Shown here: positions 23,461-37,805 of the stretch, piece after piece
How positions within the stretch are numbered: the stretch's first letter is position 1
Layout of the letters: each line of letters begins with the position of its first letter
NCBI RefSeq assembly: GCF_041146395.1
Contig: NC_090997.1
Span: forward strand, 36,311,501 to 36,375,500
Source of the DNA: Eulemur rufifrons
Lineage: Eukaryota > Chordata > Mammalia > Primates > Lemuridae
Direction: 5' to 3'
DNA: 64,000 nt
The notes under the pieces: model-generated
Told to the model about the DNA's origin: nothing
Databases searched by the model: none
Seen by the model: only the letters and a program-made list of their open reading frames with translations
Program-made: the position numbers and the translations under genes

Positions 23461-25535
23461 ACTAGGACATTAATTAGAACCTTTGGGAATTTGTAGTATT
23501 TCCTTGGTGCATTTTAAATAACTTTTAGCATTGTGATACATCTATAGAATGCTTGGGACTATTTGTCTTATACATGCTTTTAGAAAATAGTTTATCCACT
23601 TTCTCATTTAATCAAATAATTATAATTTTTAGGAACTTTGATGATCCATATAATCCAATGAGAAACATAATCTATGTCTGTTAAGATAAAACACTTTTAT
23701 TAATATATTGTTTTACCTTGATGAGGTTTTCTGAAATTTTCTGCATTCAGTAGTCTTGTTTTGATGGAATAAATGTTTTTTCTTTAAAAATATTTTCATG
23801 ATTAAATTAAAAAAATTTTGTCAAGAAAAGTCCTTTATCTTCTGGAATTTATGCTTCCTATTCATTGGACTTTTTTGATAGCAGAAACACCAGAACACAG
23901 TGTTGTTAATAATGGTTAATAGAATTAAGATTATTGTGAAATAATTGTTCATCTTCCCCAAGTTCTTTTGAAGGCACATTAAATTTCTGTATAAATCTGT
24001 TGTAGTTTGCTGTTATTTAGATATCTTTTGCTAATGCCAGTTTTATCTAGTTAATCTTAATTCTGGCCAAAAATTCATGTTCTTTATTTTGGATAGATTC
24101 TTTAGGATTAGTAAAGAAAGGGGTTTCTCTCCTTAAAGAGATGGTATGAAGGATGCTGGTATATAAGCAGTACTCCCCCCCAAACAGTTAGATTATGTCT
24201 TATATTTTCTTTCATCTCTTGAAGGTTCCAGGGAAAAAGAAGTACAAGATCTTACCCAGATTTAGAAGCAACTAGAGTGGGTCTTGTCTAGGACTTCCTG
24301 GACTTGATTGACAAATTAATCAAGTAGCAAACATCTGGCTATGAGGATTTAGGATACAAATAAAGGATACCTCTGGATGTTTATGTTATAACTGAGTTTT
24401 TTAACAAAATAAATGTTTCTCAGCTTGTCTCTTTTAAAAAGAGTATGGTGAAAGTAAGAAACAGATTTGGAATCCACTGAATAGTACCTGTACTTGGAAA
24501 TCATATAGTTAGATATTTTCTCTGTGAGTGGGCTTTTTTTTCTTTTTTTTTTTGAAAAACAGAGTGATTTCAGACTTTTGTGGGATCTTCTAAAATACAT
24601 ATTGTTTATTTTGATTTGACACTGATAGAATTAGTATCCCACAGGAAAGAATTGAGGCTGTTGGTTTTTCCATGTTTTGTTCTTTGAATTTCCCTGATTT
24701 GAGGATTGAGTTATTCCAGAGAGAACTTTTCTCCTCTTCCTTGTTATTTTTTTTCTAAAATTAGATGACCCAGCTGTGTTTTGGCTTGCGGGCATGATTT
24801 GCTGTCTGTTATCCTTTTGGTCTTAGTATATTTGGGGGAAGAACAAAGAACGTGTGTGTTTTGAAGAGGAATGTATTAGTTTCTCTGCTTTTCCTGTTCA
24901 TCATGGCTGATCTTAAAGATTAGAAGAACAGAATGATTTGTGTATCTATTATGCTTGTGCTTGAGATTTCAAACCAAACCATGGCTGTGTTGGCCACTGA
25001 GATGATGAAGAAAACAGATGGATGTAAAGTGTAAAACTAGTCATCCTGTATTCAGATGGCTAATTGAGGAGGTTTATGTTAGTTTAAGAAAGATTTTCTG
25101 TCAGGTGTGGGAGAAGGACGAAGGAAGATGGGAAAGTGAATGAGTTTGACCCAGTGTCACCGAGATGTTTTGGAAACCAGAAAAAATTATTTTGGTCAGA
25201 ATTTTATATTCTATAGGGATATTTTCTGCTAATGTTTGTTTTTTTAAAAACGAAGGCAGCATAAATTTGGAATTTAATAAACAAGATTTTTAATTTAGTG
25301 ATTCTGTGAATCATTAGCAAAAATGGAGATAGCTTGGTGACTGCACACAGTGATGTTAGTGTGTCAGAAGTTGGGTTATTAGTTATTAAAGATGTGCTTC
25401 TGGAACTGGTCCAGAAAGTACGAGCTATATGGCATATTGTAGGTCAGCATGATTGAACAGTGAAAGGCTTACATCCAGTGGGAGGTGGGAGTATATTCTA
25501 ATGATGGATTGAAAATCATCATAGAACAGTACAGT
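23461..25535. other. Unassigned intronic DNA
   Basis: About 2 kb of AT-rich sequence with no gene, RNA or repeat I can name. At this distance from the promoter it could hold regulatory sites, but none is visible. Confidence 0.4.
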
Positions 25536-25539
25536 TATA

Positions 25540-25735
25540 ACAGTTCTTGAGGGTCAGAGATATGCCACTTTGAGTGTTTTGCAATCACTTTCTCGTTTAA
25601 TTCTCATGTTGACCCTCTGAGGTGGCTATTCTTATTATCCCATGTGACAGCTGAGAGAGCTGAGGTCTAAGTTGATAAAAGTGGTAAGGGGCAGAGCCAA
25701 CAGATGCCTTCAGGTGGTCTGGCTCCAGAGTCTAT
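25540..25735 (-). repeat. MIR SINE, antisense
   Basis: TTTCTCGTTTAATTCTCATG, CTCTGAGGTGGCTATTCTTA, TTATCCCATGTGACAGCTGA and GGTAAGGGGCAGAGCC follow reversed MIR. Confidence 0.7.
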
Positions 25736-25771
25736 CCCATTTTGATTCTACGTTCCCTTTTTCTGTGTGCT

Positions 25772-25882
25772 CTTTTATTGTTTTTAGAGACAGGGTCTCT
25801 CTATATTGCCTTGGCTGGTCTCCAATTCCTGGGCTCAGTCAATCCTCTGGAGTAGCTGGGATGACAGACGTGAACCTGGCCA
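25772..25882 (-). repeat. Short Alu fragment, antisense
   Basis: TTTTAGAGACAGGGTCTCTC, GGCTGGTCTCCAATTCCTGG and GAGTAGCTGGGATGACAGAC: one monomer with an internal loss. Confidence 0.75.
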
Positions 25883-26925
25883 GTGTGTTCTTTTAAAGAC
25901 ATAGAACTTTGAAAATCCCTTAAGGATTAATCTATTCTGTCTCTATGTATCTACACAAGGTATGGTAAAATCCTAACACTCATGCGGCTGTTGCCCAATT
26001 TCAAGTCCAAGGGAGACAGCTTCTCTGTGGTACCCAGTTTCTTCCTGAGTCTAAATTCCTGCTCTATATGGGGCTCCAGGCTTCCCTGCCAGAGAGGGGA
26101 GATCTCCTGGACATGCGGAGTCTAAGCTGTTCCTTACAGCTCTTTTAAACCTCTTAACAGCTTCCAGTTTTACTTACATATTTGATGTATATGCTTTAAG
26201 CAAATGTATTTCTATAAAGTTTTGTGTAAATTAAATAATGAATTGCAATTTTTTACTATCTTAGGAAAGCTTCCTATATAGAGGATCCCAATAGTGATTT
26301 CTTTTGTAAAGAGAAGAATCTTTTTGCAAAACAAGTGTTTGTTTTCTAGATTGTACTAATAAAATATGGATTTCTCACACATTACTTTTATATAAACATG
26401 GGTCCAGCTAAATGTACATCTGATATCAATATGCCAAAATGAAATTTGATCTCATATTGTGGTTCATATTACTAATAAAAAAGGATTCTATAATAGTTTT
26501 TTTCTTGAGTAAATATCATTTGTTGAATTTGCACTAAAATGTACTTTAGTAGGCTATCTACAGTAAGAATAATATTCTTTTAAGCAGTAGGTTGAGGTTC
26601 ACCATATAGCACAATTCTTTATTCTTTTTGTGTTGTAAAATTCATTAGGTAAATGCTAGTGTTCTGCTGTTTAAGTGTTAAAAATCAGTGTTTTATGTGA
26701 TTCTGAAATAAATTCTCTGAAAATAAAAGATAAATTTTAAAGAGATAACTTACTTAAAAACTGTTATAGTTGAAAACATAACGATTTTTGGAAACAGTTT
26801 TAGAAAATGTATTTTCAGCTAGGCATGGGTAAAATATTTATATGCTGTACCTATTACAATGTCATGCTAATGAGGCCTTGATCCCAGATTCTTTGCAATC
26901 TGTGTTCTGTTCCTAAACACTTGAC
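25883..26925. other. Unassigned intronic DNA
   Basis: Nothing recognised. Confidence 0.4.
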
Positions 26926-26929
26926 AGTG

Positions 26930-28065
26930 ACCACTTTGTAACCTCATTAATAGAACCAGTGGCCTCATTTAGATCATTATTCTTTTCCAACCTCTTCAGC
27001 TATTGACCAACCAATTCCCCCCTGGCTTTTGTGGTTTTGTGTCCTCTCAGGTCTCCGACTTTACCTGTTTTGTTTTGCTGTTCATTTTCCTCTCTCCATG
27101 CCTTTAATGTTCATGCTTTGAGAAAATCCTATACTTGGTTTTTTGCTCTACTCACTCTGTTCTTACTTATGGTAATTGTATCAGCTCATGGTTCAACTGT
27201 CATCTTTATGTAGATTTTTCCAAAGTTTCTTTCCATGTCATCGTCACCAGCATTTCCAAACTAATGCTCTGTAGATATCTTAAAATTTCACATAGTTCCC
27301 ATCAAATCTGTATCCTTTCAGAAACTTGCTGCTGCTGCTGCTTCTTCTTCTTCTACTTCTTCTTTCTTCTTCTTCTTCGTTTCCCATATGATAACACCAT
27401 TTTACTCTAGAGGGTTTCAGCTCCGAACCCTCATTCACCTTTCTCCCTTCACTTGCCAGTTTGTTAGTTGTCAAACAGTGTTCTGTCTCTGAGAGACCTC
27501 CTCCACTTTCCACCCTCTCTCACCTAGTGCAGGCCTCATTACCTTTCCTTCTAGATATGTCTCCCTGTATTTAGCCCTTACCCACAACATACAGCTCATC
27601 CCGTGCATTGTCATTAGAATTATGTTTCAAAGTAGAACTCATTGCAGTATTCTCTTGCTCAGTAAGAATCCCTAGTGGCCCTTCATTAATACATTTTAGG
27701 ATCCAAACTCTTATTGTGGGATGTGAAACTCTTCGTAACCTAATTGTGGCCTATTTTTTTACTACAGCTCCACCATTCTGTGCTCTAGCCCATTGACCTT
27801 TTCCCTGGACATAGCCCCATTCTCCTGTTTCCTTATTCTTGCTCAAACAGACCCTTGGTCTGGAATGTAATTTCCTGTAGTCAATATTACTCATCTTTCA
27901 GGATTTGCTTGAATTAAATATTTCAAAGTAGCCTTCCTAAATTTATTATTTGGAATTATACATGTGTTATAATGTCCATCACAGGTTACATATTATATGT
28001 GTATCTTCTCATTCTCTTTTATTCTTACTAGATTGTGAATGACTACAAGGTATGAACTGCCTAAC
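26930..28065 (+). mobile_element. L2 LINE, sense, about 1.1 kb (ORF2 end and 3' UTR)
   Basis: Pyrimidine-rich coding-strand L2 phrases occur in order: a 'TTCAACTGTCATCTTTATGT' block near 27192, TGTGGCCTATTTTTTTACTA at 27744, TTGCTCAAACAGACCCTTGG and CTTTCAGGATTTGCTTG at 27838-27911, and ACTAGATTGTGAATGACTAC near 28028. Frames are broken, and the short ORFs at 27031-27410 are remnants. A triplet repeat has expanded within it. Confidence 0.6.
27327..27379. repeat. Compound triplet repeat (CTG)n(CTT)n
   Basis: Four CTG/GCT units change into a CTT/TTC run with two small interruptions. The reverse strand is (GAA)n(CAG)n. It lies inside the L2. Confidence 0.9.
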
Positions 28066-28075
28066 AAGAGACTTT

Positions 28076-30002
<1,927 letters not shown>

Positions 30003-30084
30003 ATCTAGATAATTGTTCTATCAAGTTGTAAATGTGTTCAGGTTTCATGTAGACTAGACATGTAGAAGCCTAGAATGTTAGAAA

Positions 30085-30205
30085 TGGACGTTAACTCAGA
30101 GTTAATTTAATTCCAATTCCGTACTAAGAAGTTGAGGAAACTGATGTTTATAGAGGTTAAGAGACTTAATGAAGGTTATTCAGCTAAATTAGTGGCAGAA
30201 CTAAA
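30085..30205 (-). repeat. MIR SINE, antisense
   Basis: GTTGAGGAAACTGATGTTTA, GAGGTTAAGAGACTTAATGA and GTGGCAGAACTAAAAG. Confidence 0.6.
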
Positions 30206-30612
30206 AGATAATTCATAAGGCTCTTAGAGTTCATTTTTTTCTGTCAGTATTGTGCAGTTAAAAAGTTTAGAAGTAATTTCAGATACATATAAAGCTATGA
30301 CTAAAAAGTAGGTATTTCTTTTTGTGCTATAATATGGATACTGTCAAATAAAATAAAGGGTAGAGATTTTTGAACTCTGTTACCCAGAACTCTGCAGTCA
30401 GCTTTCATCTATGTTTTTCACCTCTTTTTTTCATTCACTTGATATAAAATTGCTTGCTGTGGTCAGATGGATAATTAAGTGAGAAATTGAGATAATTTGG
30501 CATTTAATGCATAGTCATTGCCTTAAAAAGCCTCAAAATATACCCTGATAAAATGTGTCATCAGTTTGACATTTAAGAGAGCAGCATACAATTATATATA
30601 AAAGTGAAAAAT
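30206..30612. other. Unassigned intronic DNA
   Basis: Nothing recognised. Confidence 0.35.
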
Positions 30613-30778
30613 AGGCCAGACGTGGTGGCTTATGCCTGTAATCCTAGCATTTGGGGAGGCCACGGCTGGAGGATCACTTGAGGCCACAGGAGTTTGAGGT
30701 TGCAGTGAACTATGAGCCACTGCACTCCATCCCCTGCATTGGAGCAAGACCCTGTCTCTCCCCCCTACCCCCCAAAAA
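30613..30778 (+). repeat. Short Alu (single-monomer-like)
   Basis: GGCCAGACGTGGTGGCTTAT to GCAAGACCCTGTCTCTCCCC. It is shorter than a dimer, with an unusual C-rich tail before the A-rich part. Confidence 0.8.
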
Positions 30779-30829
30779 GAGAAAAATAATTGAGCATGTT
30801 TTAGGGAGAGTTTCATTTTTAAAATCATT

Positions 30830-31030
30830 TATTTGTGAGAAGTTTTAAGCATGTTCAGAAAAGGAGAGAAGAGCATATGAGCCACTGTGTACCCGTTACC
30901 CAGATTCTAGTTATCAACTCATAGCTAATCTTATTTTACCTTTTTCTTTGTAGAAATTCTTCTCCCCATGGATGATTTTGAATTCAATCCCAGATACAAT
31001 TTATTTTCATTATCTATAAACATTTGTAGG
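30830..31030 (-). repeat. Ancient L1 3'-end fragment, antisense
   Basis: ACTGTGTACCCGTTACCCAG, ATCAACTCATAGCTAATCTT and TCAATCCCAGATACAATTTA match the reversed 3' region of old L1M elements. Confidence 0.5.
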
Positions 31031-31104
31031 AGAGAGTATTTCTGAGAACTTATAATTAGGCATATATAATGAAGTCAGGACTCGATATCTACAATAAGTT
31101 TGAA

Positions 31105-31650
31105 TGAACCTTTCAGAAGTCTTTTCTAGCCTAAACAACAAAAATGAGAAACAAACAAAAACTCTTTCTTTTGATCCTGCCATCCTCCTTGTTCCATTGC
31201 CTTATTTCGTTGCTCCTAACTTGAAACTTCTGGAAAGAGAAGACTCTATCAGTTATAGTTTCTATGTTTTCTGTTTATTCTTTTACTCACTGCGGTATCA
31301 TTTTTGCCTCAACTGCTGTACTGAACCTGTTCAAAGATTACCCTTTCCATTTCCAAATCCATTGACTTGTTTTCAGTTGTTAGCCTCTTCGGAACCATTT
31401 GATGATGCTGACAACCCCATGTTGAGACTTCTTTCTCCTTCGGCATAGTATTCCCTCGCAAGATACTTTCTACCTTTCTGTCTACTTTTTCTCTGTTGTT
31501 CGTCATTCTTCCTTTAAAATGTCAAGTTTTTGACTTTGGTCCTGTTCTGTTTTATTGGTACATAACCAGTTGTCTAATCTGTCAGACCTGCTGCTTCCTC
31601 TTCATACTTTTATTTTGTAATACCTCCTTTACCATACTGAAATGAAATTA
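31105..31650 (+). mobile_element. L2 LINE fragment, sense
   Basis: Coding-strand L2 phrases: TTGTTTTCAGTTGTTAGCCT, CATTTGATGATGCTGACAAC and a 'TCTACCTTTCTGTCTACTTT' block correspond to the L2 ORF2 interior as I remember it. The 114-aa frame at 31104-31448 is a relic of it and not an intact protein. Confidence 0.5.
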
Positions 31651-32655
31651 GTAGACAGTATATTATAACCTACACAGATATATGTGTGTATATTTTATAT
31701 ACATATACAGGTTATATGTAGACATACAAATTTAAAAATTAATATAGTATCCTAACAAAAATTTATTAAATTATTAATTATAGTAATTAAATTAAATATA
31801 TTATGTATTTCAATATGTGATGGCTCAGGTATCCTTTAATCAAAGGCAGAATAAAGTAATCAGATGCTAATATCCATATGTGGAATAATCATGAATGCAG
31901 AGGCTGCAAATTAAACTAATATATAGGTATTATGATTGCTGATTCAAATACCATGATTAACATTGCTCTGTAACATGATGTTTTTCCAGAATAATGAATA
32001 CCTTTTGATATGGTTCCAAATAAAGGACAATCTTTTTTCAGTTTATGTGATAATTGTATTTCTGGAAAAGTCAATGTATATTAAAACAATGCAAAAATAT
32101 TTTTAAATTAGATTAGGTTCTGGGCTCACTTATCTTCTCCTCTAAGTTTGTATTCATTTTGCCTTCTATACATCACTAATGGCATAAGAATAATTTGAAA
32201 ATTCGAAATAAATAGTATTGATAAAAAGCTCTCAGCCCCCTATCCACAGGAGCTGGATCAGCATGGAGCATCCTTACAGACATTTGTTTTGGCTGCAATA
32301 TTTCTATTGAGTCATTTTCCTCAACTCATTTTTGAGTGTTTTATTACTATCTTTAAGTGAGACACTGAAGCTTTTGCATTCTAAATTGTGAATAGAAAAT
32401 ACAAAGAATAAATGAGATAATAAAAACATGTACACTGATGTAATTTAGAAACTATAATAGTTAAAGTAATATATAGTTTTTAAATACACATGATTTATAA
32501 ATTCCATTCTTAAATTGATGGAAATTTCTTGCATTTTTAAAATTTTTTTTTTATTTTCCTCCATTTCCTTCATAATTTTCTTGCATTTTTAAAAAATGAA
32601 TTTCCTACAGAAATCATATTTTTCTTCCCCAAACAATTTACTATCAGCATTTTTT
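31651..32655. other. Unassigned AT-rich DNA
   Basis: Very AT-rich at 31670-31810 with ATATA runs. No gene or repeat named. Confidence 0.4.
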
Positions 32656-32657
32656 TG

Positions 32658-32762
32658 AAAAATGGAACATTTCACGAATTTGCATGTCATTCTTCCACAG
32701 GGGCCATGCTAATTTTCTCCATATTGTTCCAATTTTGGTATATGTGCTGCTGAAGCTCTCAG
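32658..32762 (-). pseudogene. U6 snRNA retropseudogene
   Basis: The minus strand follows U6 almost end to end: GCAGCACATATACCAAAATT, GGAACAATATGGAGAAAATT, AGCATGGCCCCTGTGGAAGA, ATGACATGCAAATTCGTGAA and a 3' end ATGTTCCATTTTTC. The first bases and several stem positions are changed, including the start where U6 has GTGCTCGCTTC. A short A run and the direct repeat TCAGCATTTTT at 32644-32654 and 32766-32776 flank it, marking L1-mediated insertion. It has no U6 promoter elements and is not expected to be a functional U6 gene. Confidence 0.9.
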
Positions 32763-32779
32763 CTCTCAGCATTTTTATG

Positions 32780-33850
32780 GCCATATCTGTTGCAAAATGC
32801 ATAAGTCACTTTTTTTACCTGTCGTTTTAGAGCATTGAGGTGTCACTAATCTGGCCTATTTTGGATCTGAATTTAAATACAAGAAGTTTTCATTATTTCA
32901 CAAGAGGGAGTTTTCCCCCAGATATAAATAACCCAATTTTATACCTTCAGGGAATAGTGAATCTGGGAATAAGCAAAGGCTAGAAGCAAATTATTGCTGT
33001 AAAATATACAAATTATTTTGTCATAGATTGCCATGGAGATATATAAAAAGATTCTGTATGAAGATTGATTTGAAAATATAGCCAGAAATAATTTTCTCAT
33101 TTGTTAGTATTAAGTATTTATTGTTCCATACTTAGTATTTCAACTTCTAAACTATCCCTCCCCCACTTTATACATTTAGTTTTGTAGACATTTTCCAGTG
33201 AATATTAATATTTGTATAATTGAAAGCTAGATGTCTTTTAATTGATTAATCTTTCCTGATTTCTTGGTGTCAAATTGACAGTTTAGCTGAATCTTGATGG
33301 ATAACAATATAAGTAAAAATTTTAGTGTTCTTGACAAGGATAGTATAGGTGGCTTTTCCTAAGAAATATATGGAAATGTAAACTTATAAAGACACATATA
33401 TAAGTTAGCAATGCTTTTCTTTACTGAAGTTTTCTTTATAAAACAATTATGTGAAGGGCCCTTTTACTGGCCTTTGCTAAAGTGTGTATATATTGCCCAG
33501 GAGTTGATTAATGAACAAAAAGGAAAGGAATGGAATGTGTATTTTAACTCAAAGTACATTTATTTGTACTAATTCCTCATCAGAGCTGCAGTATTTGTAT
33601 TTGGATACCACATGTTAAATATATTTCTCTGTAAATAAAATCTGAAGGCAAAAAATCAGATACACAAAGATAAAACCTGAACAATTGAAAGTTCCCTGAG
33701 ATATAAGACAGTATGAAATCTTTCCCTAATTCCTTTCTGCGATATAAATGAGAATTTGGGGTGACTTTCCAAATAATTCTATCAACACAAAATTGATAGT
33801 ATTCACATTTGCTACTGTCCGAAGTCAAAGAATACAATTCTGGGGTCAAG
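32780..33850. other. Unassigned intronic DNA
   Basis: AT-rich; nothing recognised. The 89-aa minus-strand frame at 33580-33849 has no visible domain. Confidence 0.4.
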
Positions 33851-33854
33851 ATGC

Positions 33855-33960
33855 CTGTGCTACAGCCTAGACCCCTTTAATCCCAGATCTTGGAGGATGG
33901 GACCTAGATGTCAGTACTGTTTCAGAAGTTCCCAGGTCATTCCAATCTGTATTTCAGTTA
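33855..33960. mobile_element. hAT-Charlie MITE fragment (MER20/MER5-like)
   Basis: CCCAGATCTTGGAGGATGGG, AAGTTCCCAGGTCATTCCAA and TCTGTATTTCAG resemble the MER20/MER5 interior. Ends missing. Confidence 0.4.
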
Positions 33961-34690
33961 CTTATGTTTTTTTATATTAAATCTATATAAGTAAAACTTT
34001 TTGTCAAGTACTGAAGAAACTCTTGGTGGCCAGAATGTTTTAAAAATTTAGTTTTTGTGCATTACTAAAATGTGTAATGTCTTGTGAAGGAATTAAAAAA
34101 ATAGAACACATTCTGGGATGGAGACCTAAGAATTATTTAAAATTATTAAAATGGTACACCTGATACAAAATTTGAAAGTAGAAGCTAATTCTGTTGAACC
34201 CAGTTTTCTATTTCCTGGCAGATCAAATTTAAACCACTCAAAACAGGTCACTCACTGTTTTATCTTTATCATAAAGAGCTCTTTAGATGAAGTTTCTGTA
34301 ACCTCTTTTTTGTCTCCTATTCATTGTGAAAATTGTTCGTGTCTGACCTAAATTGCTGTATATATTTATATTTTGTCTTCTGGAAATGTAGGCCATTTGA
34401 TCATTGGTGCACATGCCCTCTCTCTCGCACACATATCTTTAATCTTTTTCATTCACATACTTAAAGACAAATTCTTTTTTTTTTTTTTTAAGTCTAAATA
34501 GCCTACTTTAGATAAACATTTTTCATAGTCCAGTTAGAAAACTCTTCATTTTGTCTACCTGTTTAGGTTTCACTATAAGGGGAACATTTTACATTAGGAA
34601 TCACCACTGTTTTACTAACCTCCTTACCGATAAAGAGAAGTGTTGATGAGGAAATAACTAAAATCAGTTCAGACAGTATAGAACATCCAG
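33961..34690. other. Unassigned intronic DNA
   Basis: Nothing recognised apart from a T15 run at about 34476-34490. Confidence 0.4.
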
Positions 34691-34692
34691 AT

Positions 34693-34908
34693 TCAAACTC
34701 CTGGGCTCAAGTAATCCTCCCGCCTCAGCCTCCTGAGTAGCTGGAACAACAGGCACACACCACCACGCCCAGCTAATTTTTAAGTTTTTTGTAGAGACAG
34801 GGTCTTGCTGTGTTGCCCAGACTGGTCTTGAACTCCTGGCCTCAAGTGATCCTCCTGGTTGGCCTCCCAAAGTGCTGGGATTACAGACTTAGGATGCTGT
34901 GCCTAGTC
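34693..34908 (-). repeat. Alu SINE, antisense, truncated
   Basis: CCTGGGCTCAAGTAATCCTC through GCCTCCCAAAGTGCTGGGAT. It lacks the tail-proximal part of the right monomer. Confidence 0.85.
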
Positions 34909-35454
34909 TCTATCTTTGTGGATTTTTGATAGTCAAATTAGGACTAAGTAATTGCCATAATTATGACAGAGAATCCATCAGAAGTGAAATAATATAGTTG
35001 GTATAAATACTATGTTAGTGGTAAGTGGTGAATGGTGAGAATGAAACAAGAGTTTTACTAAGTTGAAATTCCATATTCTGGTAGGGCAGGCTGTTTACAT
35101 TTGAGGGATTTTTTTAAACACTTGATTGGATGTCCCCAAACTTTATATGCAATTATGAATATTTCTTCACTTATGATTAGTAGTAAGTAAAAAATTGGAA
35201 TGTTTGGCTTACTGCTGAACTCTACAACTGAACCATTATGAGGAAACTAAGATTCAGTATGAGAATCACACAGTTGGAGAAGATTTTAGGAAACTAGAAT
35301 TAACGTGAAAGGGAGAAGACTACTTAGGTGATTCAACATGTTGTTGAATACAGAAGATGGTAAGATAGTATATCAGTCAGTATTTTTTAGTGAAAACAGA
35401 GGAAAGTTTGATCTTCAGCTGTGTTCTGAGGGTTTTTAGACCTGTTTGTTCATG
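34909..35454. other. Unassigned intronic DNA
   Basis: Nothing recognised. Confidence 0.35.
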
Positions 35455-35650
35455 TATTCACTGGAAACCATTTGCCTACCGTGGAGTGGCACTATGCCAA
35501 GTTCTAGAGATGGATTTGTGGACAATTCAGACATGATTCCACCATTAAGCTTGTGTTCCAGGAGGGAGACAGACATGAAACAACTATTTATCATATGCCT
35601 AGGCTTCAGAGGAGACGTTCTATGGGTGCTATGAGAGCTTTGTGATGAGG
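35455..35650 (-). repeat. L2 3'-end fragment, antisense
   Basis: GGCACTATGCCAAGTTCTAG, AAGCTTGTGTTCCAGGAGGG and AGACAGACATGAAACAACTA follow the reversed L2 terminus. Confidence 0.5.
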
Positions 35651-36960
35651 GAAAAATGTAAGAAAGAACAGTGTCAGGTGGTGGCAAAACATTAGGATGG
35701 GTAAAAGAATACCTTTGTAGACTGTTCAGCCCTCTTTAAACATCCACCCTCCCCGCCAGTACAAAATCAACTCATTTGTTTGTTCATTGACGTGAATAAG
35801 AATCTTTGATATTTCTACTAGGTGGAGGTAATCATTAGTTTTTTGGAAGGCCATAAAAATTAGATGTATATTCATCTTTATAAGGTGAAATTTCATTTCT
35901 AGGTCTGGAATTTATGATTTTTTTGTATTCTCTATTGTTGTATAAAGAATAGTAATTATCTTTATGATACTGCTGTAACACCTATAGCCCCACTTAATAA
36001 TTGCTTGCTGAATTATGTATATGAATGTCCATTTATAGTCCAAAGAAAATATGTTTTTATTGAGGTGTTATATATCACAGGTAATATAAATGTTTTCTGT
36101 TTTTGAACTTTTAAAAAATGAAATTCATGTATGTTAATACAGTAACCAAATCGTAAGAGTTTAAAGATTGCATTAGTATCCATAAACTTTATGTTTTTTG
36201 TTCCTTTGGAGAAAGGTAACTAATGTTCATAATGTATGAAATAAAATCAAATATCAGAAAATATATGTCATAATGTTAAAGGACTATTCACAAGGCTAAA
36301 AAGAACAACAAAAACCCCCAAAGTGAATAAATAAATAACTTGTCATTGCTATCACTGAAAGCAGCAAACCCTGAGTATAGCTATGTGCTCACTGCAAACT
36401 TGCGGTGTGCTCCCGTTATCCATCCTTTGTATTGGTGACAATAAATTTTAGCTGGATTCTTGGCTTCCAGAAATAAATAGTATACTTCTCAAATGAGACA
36501 AGATATAAAGTTCAGAATGAGTAGCCAAATTTAAGTGAGCAAATAAGCTGGGCTGATTATTTAACCTCTGTGGGGGAAACAAAAAATTAAGAAATATTTA
36601 CTGACTATTTAGTGGTTCTTTGTTATTTAAATTATTTTAGGTATTGCAAAGCTTTATAGGATTCTTTATATTGAGGCATATCTCTAACTTTACTCCTAAT
36701 TCTGTGTTGTTATTTCTGTTGTGAAAAAGGTATCTTTTTTTCCATTTTCAATCCTTTAAATTGGACACTCTTAATCTGTAATAACAGTTTTGATTAGTTC
36801 CTTTTGTTTAAGGTAGAGTCACATCAACTACAACAATATTCTCACCTCTTCCTTACTATGTAGTCTTGATCATTTCAGTTTGATTTAATTGGCAAAGATG
36901 TCTGGAATAGTATTAACTAATAACGTGACATTTACCATCTTTATTTTATTCGTGATTTTT
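35651..36960. other. Unassigned AT-rich DNA
   Basis: No gene or repeat recognised in about 1.3 kb. Confidence 0.4.
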
Positions 36961-36964
36961 TTCT

Positions 36965-37259
36965 TTTTTTTTTTTTTTTTTGACAGAGTCTTGCTCTGTT
37001 GCCCAGGCTAAAGTGCAGTGGCATCAGCGTAGCTTACTACAAGCTTAAACTCCTGGGCTCAAGCAATCCTCCTGCCTCAGCCTCCCCAGTAGCTGGGACT
37101 ACAGGCACATGCCATGATGCCCAACTAATTTTTCTAATTTTTGTAGAGATGGGGTCTCGCTCATTGTTCAGACTGTTCTCGAACTCCTGAGCTCGAGCAA
37201 TCTCCCACTTCAGCCTCACAAGTGCTAGGATTACAGGCGTGAGCCACAACACCCTGCTC
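36965..37259 (-). repeat. Alu SINE, antisense
   Basis: Poly-T tail, GACAGAGTCTTGCTCTGTTG, linker, second monomer and 5' end (GGATTACAGGCGTGAGCCAC). Older type. Confidence 0.9.
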
Positions 37260-37444
37260 ATTCCTGATTTTAAAGAGAATACCTCTTATTGCTCCTTCAT
37301 TATGTATAACACTGACTGTTGGTATGAAGCATGAATGAATTATTTAACGTGGTATGAAAGTTTCCTTTCAGTTTCATTTTTAAATGTTTTTATTAGAAAT
37401 TGTTCAATTTCCCTTTTGCTATCTATTTAAATAAATGACCTTAA

Positions 37445-37663
37445 TGATAATATGTAGTAAATATCAAGCACATTCACTCATTTAGTCTATCCTCACAGCT
37501 GGACAACTTGAGTCAAGAATTTTATCAGCGTCATTTTATAGAGGAGAAAAGGCAGACACAGAGAGGTTAAGTAATTTGCCAGAAATCATACAGCTTTAAA
37601 TTGAAAGAGCCCAATCTGGCTCCAGAACCCACTCTCTTAATCACTATTCTATATTGCCTCCTT
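37445..37663 (-). repeat. MIR SINE, antisense
   Basis: CGTCATTTTATAGAGGAGAA, GAGAGGTTAAGTAATTTGCC, CAATCTGGCTCCAGAACCCA and CTCTTAATCACTATTCTATA follow most of MIR in reverse. Confidence 0.8.
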
Positions 37664-37671
37664 GTACCTGC

Positions 37672-37805
37672 ATTTTGCTACTTTTTAAAAATTTCATATT
37701 ACAGGATACAAATGTTTTGGTTACATGTATCAATTTTGTTATGCTTGAGTCAGGATTATCAGTATGCCCATCACCCAGATAGTGTTCATGGTACCCGTTA
37801 GGTAG
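37672..37805 (-). repeat. L1 3'-UTR fragment, antisense
   Basis: AAATTTCATATTACAGGATA, GTTTTGGTTACATGTATCAA and TGCCCATCACCCAGATAGTG match the reversed terminal part of L1. It sits directly after the MIR. Confidence 0.65.

Noticed and set aside
27135..27513. Frames of 77-91 aa with Ser/Arg- or Phe/Leu-rich tracts
   Set aside because: The tracts are translations of the triplet repeat inside an L2.
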